A stretch of 64,000 bases of DNA, taken from Kiloniellaceae bacterium. Its GTDB lineage: Bacteria > Pseudomonadota > Alphaproteobacteria > Kiloniellales > J153. Shown one piece after another: positions 24,535 to 32,744 of this stretch. How positions within the stretch are numbered: the first letter of the stretch is position 1; the number at the start of each line of letters is the position of its first letter. Position numbers and translations under genes: made by a program. The DNA is taken from contig JAJFGN010000070.1 in NCBI GenBank assembly GCA_021776115.1, positions 62,001-126,000 of the forward strand, read 5' to 3'. The notes under the pieces were generated by a model. The model ran no database searches. It was not told where the DNA came from and worked only from the letters and a program-made list of their open reading frames with translations.

Positions 24535-25848
24535 TTACTTGCAGTCGCGCAGGGTGATGCCCTTTTCCGCGGCATACTGTGCGGCGGAGGCCTCGTACTG
24601 CTGACGCAAGGCGTCGCGGCGTGGCGCGATGAAATCCGTGATCGCGTTCCACTCACTGCCGTTCCACTGCTGGACCACGGCGGATCCGCCGCCCTCATGG
24701 TCCATGCAAGATAGTTTCACCGGACTCAGCAACCCGGTCATGCCGGCCGCGTCGATCTTGGCTTGCGAGACGTCCAGGTTCTCGAAGCCCCACTGGATCT
24801 GCTCGCCGGTCATTGCTTTCTTGCCGAACTTGGCTTGTGCCGTGCGCAGCGCTTCGGTGAAGTAGAAGCTGTTCACCAAGGCCCGGTTGTACAACACCGT
24901 GCCGATGTTGGCCTTGTCGGCGAGGCCCTTGCCATCGGCGTGCATCTTCTGGATGTCCCTGAAGATCGGTGCCGAGGTGCCGACGCCGGTGATATTCAGC
25001 GACTTGTAGCCCTTGGCGGAATCGCCGGCGGGGACAACATCGGCTTCGGAGGCCGACCACCAGATGCCGACGAACTTCTCCATCGGGAAGCCAACCGCGG
25101 CCGCTTCTTTGATCGCGGTCGAGTTCATGACGCCCCAGCCCCACATGAAGACCCAGTCGGGACGCAATTGACGGCCGATTTGCAGCCAAGTCGCCTTTTG
25201 CTCCAGACCCGGATGGGCGACCGGGAATTTAGAAAACTCGAAGCCCTCTTCCTTGGCCAGGCGCTCCAGGGTCGCGATCGGCTCCTTGCCGTAGGCGCTA
25301 TCGTGATAGACGAGGGCGATCTTCTTGCCCTTCAGGCTGCCCCCGGTTTCTTTCTTGGCGTACTGCATCATCACGTCGGCGCCGGCCCAATAGGTGATCG
25401 GCATGGTGAAGACGTAAGGGAAGACGCGCCCATCCGAGGCATCGGCGCGGCCATAACCCATGGACAGGACCGGGACCTTGTCGGCCGTGGCCCGTTCGAT
25501 CAGGGCGTAAGTGATGCCGGTCGAGTAGGGATTGACGAGGCTGGCACCAGTGGAGCCCATGCCTTTGAGGCGCTCGTAGCACTCAACGCCGCGGTCGTTG
25601 TTGTATTGGGTTTCGCACTCCTCCCATGCAAGCTTGACGCCGTTGACGCCGCCATCGCGCAAATTGACGAGTTGCATGTAATCGTCGAAGCCGTCGGCCA
25701 AGGGGATACCGTTCGGCGCGTAGGGGCCTGTCCGGTATACCAAGAGCGGCACGAACTGCTCTTCCGCCGCGCCGACCGGCGGCGTGGCGACGGCGCTGGC
25801 GAGCAGGGTCGCACCCAACGCGGCCAGGCCAAGTGTCTTAAATCTCAT
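24535..25848 (-). CDS. Periplasmic binding protein of a Liv-type ABC transporter
   Basis: 437 residues. Signal peptide MRFKTLGLAALGATLLASAV ending about AA at 27-28. The mature part begins EEQFVPLLVYRTGPYAPNGIPLADGFDDYMQLVN, a type I periplasmic binding-protein (Leu/Ile/Val-binding) fold. This subclass, with LVYRTGPYAPNG instead of the usual GP-TG start, is commonly next to CoA-ligase genes and probably binds carboxylic acids rather than amino acids (inference). Gene order livG-H-M-SBP-livF with CoA ligases on both ends supports this. Confidence 0.88.
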   Translation of the reverse strand: MRFKTLGLAALGATLLASAVATPPVGAAEEQFVPLLVYRTGPYAPNGIPLADGFDDYMQLVNLRDGGVNGVKLAWEECETQYNNDRGVECYERLKGMGSTGASLVNPYSTGITYALIERATADKVPVLSMGYGRADASDGRVFPYVFTMPITYWAGADVMMQYAKKETGGSLKGKKIALVYHDSAYGKEPIATLERLAKEEGFEFSKFPVAHPGLEQKATWLQIGRQLRPDWVFMWGWGVMNSTAIKEAAAVGFPMEKFVGIWWSASEADVVPAGDSAKGYKSLNITGVGTSAPIFRDIQKMHADGKGLADKANIGTVLYNRALVNSFYFTEALRTAQAKFGKKAMTGEQIQWGFENLDVSQAKIDAAGMTGLLSPVKLSCMDHEGGGSAVVQQWNGSEWNAITDFIAPRRDALRQQYEASAAQYAAEKGITLRDCK

Positions 25849-25964
25849 CCTGAAGTCCTCCCTTTGTGGCGGGCAGTTTCGCCCTGATTACATTGCTCTA
25901 AACTAACATCGCCGATCAACCGCGGCAAACCACCCCGTGCCAAACCGCCCGGAAGCGGCCCGCC

Positions 25965-27044
25965 TCAATATGGAAACGGCCAGAGCCGCAGCTTCTCCTT
26001 GCCGATTTGCCACAGCCGGGCCAGGCCGCTCGGCTCGACGATTAGGAAAAAGATGATCAAAGCGCCGAAGATCATGAATTCCATGTGCGACACCAACTCG
26101 ACCGATATATGCAGGCCCAAGGCCGCCGGCGCGTTGCTCAGGAAGATCGGCATGAGCACGATGAAGGCTGCGCCCAGGAAAGAGCCTAGGATTGATCCCA
26201 AACCGCCGACGATGATCATAAACAAGACCTGGAACGAGCGGTTGATGTCGAAAGCCAGCGCTTCGACCGAGCCGGTATAGACGAAGGCCCAAAGCGCGCC
26301 GGAAATGCCGATGTAAAAGGACGAGATGGCAAAGGCCGACAGCTTCGCGAACAGGGGCCGGATCCCGATGATCTCGGCCGCGATGTCCATGTCGCGGATT
26401 GCCATCCAGGATCGGCCGATCCTGCTGCGCGTCAAATTCTTGGCCAGCAGCGCCATGACACTGACGAAGGCGAGCAGGAACAGATACTTGATCTCTGGCG
26501 TCGCCTGCGTTCCGGTCAGGTAAAAATCGCCAAAGACCGCGCGCGGCGGCGCCGATATCACGCCTGAGGGGCTGTAATTATTCCACCACGGGAACTTGTT
26601 GAACATCCAGACCAGGAAGAACTGCGCCGCCAGGGTCGCGACCGCGAGGTAGAAGCCCTTGATGCGCAGACTGGGGATGCCGAAGAGGATACCGACGAAG
26701 GCGGTGCCCAGGCCCGAGAGCAGGAATACCAGCACGATGTGCAGTTCGGGAAACGCGGTCGAAAGCTTGTAGGCGAAGAAGGCGCCGCAAGCCATGAAGC
26801 CGCCGGTGCCCAGACTTAACTGGCCGCAATACCCGGTCAGCAGGTTGAGGCCGATCGCCGCCATGGAAAAAACCAGGAACGGGACCAGGATGGTCTCCAA
26901 CCAGTAGGGGCCGGCGACCAGGGGAATGACGACGACGGCGATGGCGAGCATGATCGCCACGGCGATCCGGTCCTGCAGGATCGGGAAGATCGCCTGATCG
27001 GCACCGTAGCTGGATTTGAACTGACCGGCCTCGCGGTAAATCAC
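25965..27044 (-). CDS. Liv-type ABC transporter permease (LivM class)
   Basis: 359 residues from GTG 27044 (VIYREAGQFKSSYGADQAIF), 4 bases after the LivH-type stop; the frame is open further but would lie inside that gene. LivM features: FSMAAIGLNLLTGYCGQLSLGTGGFMACGAFF, FGIPSLRIKGFYLAVATLAAQFF, and the coupling segment GRSWMAIRDMDIAAEIIGI. About ten membrane helices. Forms the channel with the LivH-type partner. Confidence 0.92.
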   Translation of the reverse strand: MIYREAGQFKSSYGADQAIFPILQDRIAVAIMLAIAVVVIPLVAGPYWLETILVPFLVFSMAAIGLNLLTGYCGQLSLGTGGFMACGAFFAYKLSTAFPELHIVLVFLLSGLGTAFVGILFGIPSLRIKGFYLAVATLAAQFFLVWMFNKFPWWNNYSPSGVISAPPRAVFGDFYLTGTQATPEIKYLFLLAFVSVMALLAKNLTRSRIGRSWMAIRDMDIAAEIIGIRPLFAKLSAFAISSFYIGISGALWAFVYTGSVEALAFDINRSFQVLFMIIVGGLGSILGSFLGAAFIVLMPIFLSNAPAALGLHISVELVSHMEFMIFGALIIFFLIVEPSGLARLWQIGKEKLRLWPFPY

Positions 27045-27048
27045 GGCC

Positions 27049-28059
27049 CTATACCCTTTCGATGATCTTCTCGCCGAACAGGCCTTGGGGCCGGAACAGT
27101 AGAACGACAAGTGCCAGCATGTAGGCGAACCAGTCCTGGATCGCGCCGCCGACCAGCGAACCTAGGAAGACCTCGGCGACCTGCTCGCCGGCGCCGATGA
27201 TCAAGCCGCCGACGATCGCGCCGGGAATTGAGGTGAAGCCGCCCAGGATCAGCACCGGCAGGGCCTTGAGCGCGATTAGCGCCAGCGTGAACTGTACACC
27301 CGCCTTACCGCCCCACATGATTCCGGCGACCAGGGCGACGATGCCCGCGACCGACCAAACCACGACCCAGATGGTCTTGAGCGGAATACCGACCGACTGT
27401 GCCGCCTGATGATCGTCGGCGACCGCACGCAGGGCCCGGCCAATCCGGGTGTATTGGAAAAACACCGCCAGGACGGCGACCAAGACCGCGCCGACGATGG
27501 CGGCGACCAGGTCGAAGCTGTTCACCAGCATGCCGCCTTCGACCAATCCCGTGAGCACGAAAATCGGGTCCTTGGGAATCCCGATGTCCAGGACCTTGAC
27601 ATTCGAGCCCCAGATCGTTTGGCCGAAGCCGTCCAGGAAATAGAAAATTCCGATCGTCGCCATGAACATGATGATGTGCGGTTGGTTGACCATGGGCCGC
27701 AGCACGACGCGCTCAATGACAATCGCCAGCAGCACCATGACCGCGGCGGTGACGACGAAGGCCAAGGTCCAGTGCAGGCCCATCTCGATCAGCCCGACCA
27801 TGGTCAGGGCGGCGAACAGGACCATCGAGCCTTGCGCGAAGTTGAACACGCTGGAGGCCTTGAAAATAAGCACGAAGCCGAGCGCGACCAGGGAGTACAT
27901 GACGCCCTGCAGCAAGCCCGCGCTCAAGACCTCCAGAAAATACGGCCAAGTGAAATAGAAACTCGGACTGAGGCTGGCCAGAAAGCTGAAGAAGAAGCCG
28001 ATCGCGGCGATTGCCAGTGGCACGCCAGTCATCCAGATCGAGATGGTGCGTATGGGCAT
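27049..28059 (-). CDS. Liv-type ABC transporter permease (LivH class)
   Basis: 336 residues. The conserved LivH run GLLQGVMYSLVALGFVLIFKASSVFNFAQGSMVLFAAL is present, as is the coupling segment GRALRAVADDHQAAQSVGIPLKTIWVVVW and the C-terminal VGGAIQDWFAYMLALVVLLFRPQGLFGEK. Before this there is an extra first helix of about 45 residues (IWMTGVPLAIAAIGFFFSFLASLSPSFYF) not found in short LivH proteins. It follows the LivG-type gene by 25 bases. Confidence 0.92.
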   Translation of the reverse strand: MPIRTISIWMTGVPLAIAAIGFFFSFLASLSPSFYFTWPYFLEVLSAGLLQGVMYSLVALGFVLIFKASSVFNFAQGSMVLFAALTMVGLIEMGLHWTLAFVVTAAVMVLLAIVIERVVLRPMVNQPHIIMFMATIGIFYFLDGFGQTIWGSNVKVLDIGIPKDPIFVLTGLVEGGMLVNSFDLVAAIVGAVLVAVLAVFFQYTRIGRALRAVADDHQAAQSVGIPLKTIWVVVWSVAGIVALVAGIMWGGKAGVQFTLALIALKALPVLILGGFTSIPGAIVGGLIIGAGEQVAEVFLGSLVGGAIQDWFAYMLALVVLLFRPQGLFGEKIIERV

Positions 28060-28084
28060 GACTAGCGATTCTCCTCGCGCCGGC

Positions 28085-28876
28085 TCAATGCGAAACGCCC
28101 AAATAGGCGTCGATGACTTGTTGATCGGCGCGCACCGCGTCCGGCGTGCCGTCGGCTATCTTGCGTCCGTAGTCGAGAACCACGACCCGGTCGGAAATAT
28201 CCATGACCACGCCCATGTCGTGTTCGATCAGCGCGATGGTGGTGCCGAACTCGTCGTTCACGTCCAGGATGAAGCGGCACATGTCCTCTTTCTCCTCGAC
28301 GTTCATGCCGGCCATGGGCTCGTCCAGGAGTAATATCTCCGGCTCCGCCGCCAGCGCCCGGCCAAGCTCGACCCGTTTTTGCAGGCCATAGGGCAAGCGC
28401 CCGACCGGCGTTTTCCGGATCGCCTGAATCTCCAGAAAGTCGATGACCTTCTCGCAAAATTCGCGGTTTTCGATTTCTTCCTTAAGCGCGGGGCCCCAGT
28501 AAAGCGCCTGCCATAAGAAGTTGCGCTTCATCTTCAACATGCGCCCGGTCATGATGTTATCGAGCGTACTCATGCCCTTGAACAACGCGATGTTTTGAAA
28601 GGTCCGCGCGATGCCTTGTTTAGCCGCGACGTACGGGCGCATTCGTTTGCGCTCCCGCCCCTTGAAGGAAATTGTGCCTTCCTGCGGATGATAAAATCCG
28701 TTGATCACGTTTAGCATCGAACTCTTCCCGGCGCCGTTCGGGCCGATGATTGCGAGAATTTCGTGCTCCTTGATCTCGAAGCTTACGTCGTTGAGCGCGC
28801 GCACGCCGCCAAAGGATAGGGTGATGCCTTCGACCCGCAGCAGGGTGTCCCCGATTCTCTTGGCTTGCTCTGACAT
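28085..28876 (-). CDS. Liv-type ABC transporter ATPase (LivG class)
   Basis: 263 residues. Walker A GPNGAGKSSMLNVINGFY, LivG-specific IARTFQNIALFKGMSTLDNIMTGR, signature LPYGLQKRVELGRALA, Walker B ILLLDEPMAGMNVEEKEDM, and the switch IEHDMGVVMDISDRVVVLDYG. Starts 11 bases after the stop of the long-chain CoA-ligase gene, so both are probably on one mRNA. Confidence 0.93.
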   Translation of the reverse strand: MSEQAKRIGDTLLRVEGITLSFGGVRALNDVSFEIKEHEILAIIGPNGAGKSSMLNVINGFYHPQEGTISFKGRERKRMRPYVAAKQGIARTFQNIALFKGMSTLDNIMTGRMLKMKRNFLWQALYWGPALKEEIENREFCEKVIDFLEIQAIRKTPVGRLPYGLQKRVELGRALAAEPEILLLDEPMAGMNVEEKEDMCRFILDVNDEFGTTIALIEHDMGVVMDISDRVVVLDYGRKIADGTPDAVRADQQVIDAYLGVSH

Positions 28877-28887
28877 GGGAAGCTTGC

Positions 28888-30894
28888 TCAGCCCACCATT
28901 TTCAGGGGTTCGCTTTGGCCAAAGGTCTGGGCCGCGAGAATTTTTAGGTCCGCCTTGACGACGCCCTTGCGGCCATCCTCGAAGGTCATCTCCGTTTCGA
29001 CATGAACCTGGTCTTGGTTGGAATAGAGCGCCTCCACGAGCGGCCCGTATTTGTCGGCGACGAAGCTGCGCCGCACTTTACGGGTACGGGTTAACTCGCC
29101 GTCGTCGGCGTCGAGCTCCTTATGCAGGACCAGGAAGCGCTTGATCTGCGAAGAGGCCAGCCGAGGGTCTTGGCTCAGGTCGCGGTTGACCGCCTCGACA
29201 TGATTGGTAATCGTTTTCAAGACGTCGGGGTTTGCCGCCAATTCCTGATAGCTCGCGTAGGCCACGTTGTTCCGTTCGGCCCAACTGCCGACCGCTTCCA
29301 GATCGATGTTGATGAAGGCGGCGCAATAATTGCGCTGGTGGCCGTAGGCGACCGCTTCCTTGATGTCGGGGAAGAACTTTAGTTTGTTCTCGATGTACTT
29401 CGGCGCGAACAGTCCGCCGTCGTTCAGATGGCCGACGTCCTTGGCCCGGTCGATGATCTTCAGGTGGCCGTTGTCGTCCATGAAACCGGCGTCGCCGGTG
29501 TGGACCCAGCCGTCCGCCGTCTTGGTCGAAGCGGTCGCCTCCGGGTTTTTGTAATACTCCACGAAGACGCCGGGGCTGCGAAACATGACCTCGCCATCCT
29601 CGGCGATCTTGATCTCGACGCCGGGCGCCGGACGGCCCACGGTGTCGGGCAGGATCTCGCCGTCCGGCTGCATGGTGATGTACACGCTTGCTTCCGTGCT
29701 GCCGTATAGCTGCTTCAAGTTGATTCCGATGGAGCGGTAAAAGTCGAAGATGTCGGGGCCGATCGCTTCGCCCGCCGTGTACGCCAGGCGAATTCGGGTG
29801 AAGCCCAGGGTGTTGCGCAAGGGGGCGAAGACCATGACGTTGCCCAGTGCATACAAAAGGCGGTCGCTCAACGCCACCGGCTTGCCGTCGAGGACCCGTG
29901 TGCCGCAGCGCTTCGCGACCGTCATGAAATATTTGAACATACGCCGCTTCAGCCAGCCCCCGTCTTCCATGCGGATCATCACGGTCGTCAGGATGTTCTC
30001 GAATATGCGGGGCGGGGCGAAGAAATACGTCGGGCCCAACTCGCGCAGGTCAAGCAGCACCGTATCGCTGGATTCCGGGCACGAGACACAGAACCCGGCG
30101 ACGTAGCTCTGGCCGTAGGAGAATAAATGATCGCCGACCCAGGCCATGGGCAGATAGGCAAGCACCTCGTCGTCCGCGTTCAAGGCGTCGAAGGCGATTC
30201 CATTGGCGGCGGTCTTGATCAGGTTGTCGAAGCTCAGCACCACCCCCTTGGGCTGGCCGGTGGTGCCCGAGGTGTAGAGGAAGATCGCGGTATCGGCGCC
30301 CGATGCCGCGGCCACCGCGTCGTCGTAAAATCCCGGGTGGCGGGCGTCGTAGTCCCGGCCCTGCGCCTGCACCGAGGCGAAGTCGCGCACGAAATCTTGT
30401 CCGTAATGGCGCAGCCCGCGGGCGTCGTCGTAAAAGATCCGCTCGAGCTTGGGATAGCTCTCCCGGACCGTCAGCATCTTGTCGACCTGTTCTTGATCCT
30501 CGGCCATGACGAAGCGAATTTCGGCATGTTCGATCACGAAGGACAACTCGCTGGCCCCCGAATCCTGGTACAGCGGCACCGGGATTGCGCCGACCGCCTG
30601 GGCCGCGGTCATGGTCCAATACAGGCGAGGCCGGTTGTCGCCGATGATCCCGATCTTGTCGCCGCGCTTCAGGCCAAGCGCGGCCAGCCCGCAGGCCAGG
30701 GCGCGGATCTCCTGGGCGACCTGGTCCCAGGTCCAGCTCTGCCAGATGCCGTATTCTTTCTCGCGGATCGCCGGCTGATCGCCGCGCCGCTTGGCCATGT
30801 CGAGCAGTAACTTGGGGAAGGTGTCGCCCGCAAGCTTGGGCGCGCCCGCGGCCCCAAGGTCTTGCGACGCGGTGGCGTCCAGGGGGCCGCTCAC
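28888..30894 (-). CDS. AMP-dependent long-chain acyl-CoA synthetase
   Basis: 668 residues from GTG 30894, supported by GGAG at 30905-30902 seven bases before it; the frame stays open to 31035. AMP-binding motif YTSGTTGQPKGVVLSFDNL, YGSTEASVYI, and the late motifs VHTGDAGFMDDNGHLKIIDRAKDVGHLNDG and APKYIENKLKFFPDIKEAV. Note VGHLNDGG where many have K-D..LS-G. The long insertion type with TFPKLLLDMAKRRGDQPAIREKEYGIWQSWTW is characteristic of the ligases placed at the start of Liv-like transporter clusters. It likely activates a carboxylic acid imported by that system. Confidence 0.9.
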   Translation of the reverse strand: MSGPLDATASQDLGAAGAPKLAGDTFPKLLLDMAKRRGDQPAIREKEYGIWQSWTWDQVAQEIRALACGLAALGLKRGDKIGIIGDNRPRLYWTMTAAQAVGAIPVPLYQDSGASELSFVIEHAEIRFVMAEDQEQVDKMLTVRESYPKLERIFYDDARGLRHYGQDFVRDFASVQAQGRDYDARHPGFYDDAVAAASGADTAIFLYTSGTTGQPKGVVLSFDNLIKTAANGIAFDALNADDEVLAYLPMAWVGDHLFSYGQSYVAGFCVSCPESSDTVLLDLRELGPTYFFAPPRIFENILTTVMIRMEDGGWLKRRMFKYFMTVAKRCGTRVLDGKPVALSDRLLYALGNVMVFAPLRNTLGFTRIRLAYTAGEAIGPDIFDFYRSIGINLKQLYGSTEASVYITMQPDGEILPDTVGRPAPGVEIKIAEDGEVMFRSPGVFVEYYKNPEATASTKTADGWVHTGDAGFMDDNGHLKIIDRAKDVGHLNDGGLFAPKYIENKLKFFPDIKEAVAYGHQRNYCAAFINIDLEAVGSWAERNNVAYASYQELAANPDVLKTITNHVEAVNRDLSQDPRLASSQIKRFLVLHKELDADDGELTRTRKVRRSFVADKYGPLVEALYSNQDQVHVETEMTFEDGRKGVVKADLKILAAQTFGQSEPLKMVG

Positions 30895-31333
30895 TGACAG
30901 TCTCCGCGCGGCCACGAAGCATCGCGCGCAACCTGGCCCCGGCGCCCAATCTTTCCAGATGGGTTCACCCGCCGATCCTCCCTTTTGTCTTGTCGGCTTA
31001 TTATTGGTAATCCAACTTACTATACATGACAGCAAGGCAGAAAACGGCCGTTAGGTAAGTCCAATTCCGCCGGGGCGTCAAGGTTCACGTGGCGTGCTCG
31101 GCAGGGTTCGCGGCCCGAGAGCCGAGAGAACCTCATGTTTGAAGCTTAACGCCCAAAAACGCGAAGCGGGCTTCCCGCTCCTGGACCGCCGCTTTTCCGC
31201 ACAGTGCCAAATTTCGCTTCTTAACCGTGAACGAGCTTTGGTGCGACCAGGTCGTTTGCCGTCATTGGCCGAAATCGGACCTTATCATCCATGGCGGCTC
31301 GTTCAAACTTCCACGATTTGTTAAGATGGACGA
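30895..31333. other. Intergenic region between acyl-CoA synthetase and ada-like gene
   Basis: 439 bases with no convincing gene. It must hold two divergent promoters. The part near 31001-31035 is AT-rich (TTATTATTGGTAATCCAACTT) and contains the palindrome TTGGTAATCCAA (31004-31015), a possible regulator site for the CoA-ligase/liv operon. Nothing else recognisable. Confidence 0.5.
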
Positions 31334-31906
31334 ATGTTGGACTTCGATACCTGCAATGCTGCGCGATTGCGACGCGATCCCGCGTATGACGGTCTCTTTT
31401 TCACCGCCGTGAGAACGACGCGGATTTATTGCCGCCCAGTCTGCCCGGCTAAACAGCCGCTGACGAAAAACGTCATCTATTATCCGAGCGCGCCGGCGGC
31501 GGAGCGCGCTGGTTATCGGCCCTGCCTGCGGTGCCGTCCGGAGACGGCGCCCTTCTGCCCCGCCTGGAACGGTGCGAAAACCACTGTCGAGCGCGCGCTG
31601 AGGCTGATCGAGGGGGGCGCGCTAAATAACGCGGGGGTGGGGGAACTGGCGGACCGTCTCGGAATTGGCCAGCGTCATGTATCGCGCCTGTTCCAACGAT
31701 ATGTCGGGGCCAGCCCACTTCAGACCGCAAGGACCTTTCGCCTCCAGCGCGCGAAGCGCCTGTTGAACGATACCGACCTTCCGGTTACAGAAATCGCCTA
31801 CCGCGCGGGCTTCAGGAGCGTTCGCCGGTTCAACGCGACGTTCGTGGAGATTTACGGCCGCCCGCCCACGGCTCTTCGAGGGCGCTCGCGGGCTTTGGAT
31901 AGCTAA
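31334..31906 (+). CDS. Ada-type metal-binding/AraC regulator (methylation response)
   Basis: 190 residues. The N-terminal Ada zinc domain has cysteines 33, 37, 64 and 67 (IYCRPVCPAK, CLRCRPE); in Ada the first one accepts methyl groups from phosphotriesters. An AraC-type double HTH follows (LADRLGIGQRHVSRLFQRYVG, then LPVTEIAYRAGFRSVRRFNATF ending YGRPPTALR). This HTH wording is the one usually found in front of an AlkA glycosylase domain in Ada-AlkA fusions, but here the protein stops soon after. The methyltransferase gene follows after 19 bases. Probably activates itself and its neighbour on alkylation damage. Confidence 0.85.
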   Translation: MLDFDTCNAARLRRDPAYDGLFFTAVRTTRIYCRPVCPAKQPLTKNVIYYPSAPAAERAGYRPCLRCRPETAPFCPAWNGAKTTVERALRLIEGGALNNAGVGELADRLGIGQRHVSRLFQRYVGASPLQTARTFRLQRAKRLLNDTDLPVTEIAYRAGFRSVRRFNATFVEIYGRPPTALRGRSRALDS

Positions 31907-31925
31907 GCAACGAACCTAAATGCCC

Positions 31926-32465
31926 ATGTCTGACGCGGCGCTTGCATATGGATATTTCGACAGTCCGGTCGGACGACTGCTGGTGGCTGGGGACGAGGAA
32001 CATTTACACCTCGTCAGTTTTCCCACGGGTAGTCGCGCGCGGGAGCCACAAAGCAACTGGCGCCGAGACGATTCCCTTTTCGGCGGCGCGTTTGCCCAAC
32101 TAAGCGCTTATTTTGCTGGCGAATTGACGCAGTTTGCTTTGCCCTTGTTTTTTGCGGGCACCGCTTTCCAGAACACCGTTTGGACCGCGCTGCGTGACAT
32201 CCCCTTCGGCGAGACCACGTCCTATGGCATGCTTGCGGCGCGTATTGGAAGGCCGACGGCGAGCCGTGCGGTGGGCGCCGCGAACGGCGCGAACCCGCTG
32301 CCGATCATTGTTCCGTGCCACCGGGTAATCGGTTCGAACCGCTCACTGACGGGATTTGGCGGCGGTATTGCAACCAAACGGTTCTTACTCTCCCACGAAC
32401 GAAGGGCGCGCTCGGCAGGGGGATCGCGGGGCGATGAGCCCTGGCCCGGCGGCGCGTCAAGCTGA
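31926..32465 (+). CDS. ogt: Methylated-DNA--protein-cysteine methyltransferase
   Basis: 179 residues from ATG 31926 (an ATG at 31920 is possible). The active site PCHRVIG holds Cys131; the HTH-like FQNTVWTALRDIPFGETTSYGMLA and the C-terminal LTGFGGGIATKRFLLSHE complete the family pattern. It takes methyl groups from O6-methylguanine in a suicide reaction. Placed just after the Ada-like activator, it forms a split Ada, comparable in logic to adaA-adaB. An Ala/Gly/Arg-rich tail of about 25 residues follows the domain. Confidence 0.92.
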   Translation: MSDAALAYGYFDSPVGRLLVAGDEEHLHLVSFPTGSRAREPQSNWRRDDSLFGGAFAQLSAYFAGELTQFALPLFFAGTAFQNTVWTALRDIPFGETTSYGMLAARIGRPTASRAVGAANGANPLPIIVPCHRVIGSNRSLTGFGGGIATKRFLLSHERRARSAGGSRGDEPWPGGASS

Positions 32466-32474
32466 GGCGCGGCT

Positions 32475-32629
32475 AAGCGCCGCGACCTCTGGGCAGGGTC
32501 GGGAGTATGGTAAATGCGCCGCCGCACGCGTACCGCATATCCGCCACCTCGGAACCGTAAGGGCCGCCAGCCGTGGGCATGGATAGTCTCGAGATCCGCC
32601 GACCCTGAAGGTCAAGGACCCTTCCTACG
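32475..32629 (+). pseudogene. Decayed copy of the acnA leader and first codons
   Basis: This 155-base stretch matches the acnA leader (34565-34720) at roughly 80% by eye. The shared part includes TCGGGAGTATGGTAAATGC (19 identical bases), CCGCACGCGTAC, ATCCGCCACC and GGGCATGGATAGTCTC with the start codon. Here the ATG at 32579 runs into a stop after nine codons, and a one-base deletion breaks the frame, while the nucleotide match continues through GTCAAGGAC..CTTCCTACG. The histidine-kinase gene follows. It is best read as the remnant of a duplicated acnA 5' end. Confidence 0.7.
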
Positions 32630-32744
32630 GCACCTTCGGCCCGGACCCCGAGGCGGCAACGCAAATCCCTCATTAAGGGAAAATTGAAGCATTCTCGTCA
32701 ACTTATCGGATGGACCGTACTGCGCGTGCTTCACGAGGGCCGGG

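Noticed and set aside
24461-24604. Plus-strand AGGAGG and ATG (24477) opening a 42-codon frame
   Set aside because: It runs antisense through the hairpin and the end of the binding-protein gene, is rich in Arg/Pro as expected of antisense frames, and has no family character.
31227-31412. Alternative start (ATG 31326) for a small protein before the ada-like gene
   Set aside because: It is in a different frame from the Ada zinc domain, has no conserved features and ends inside the gene.
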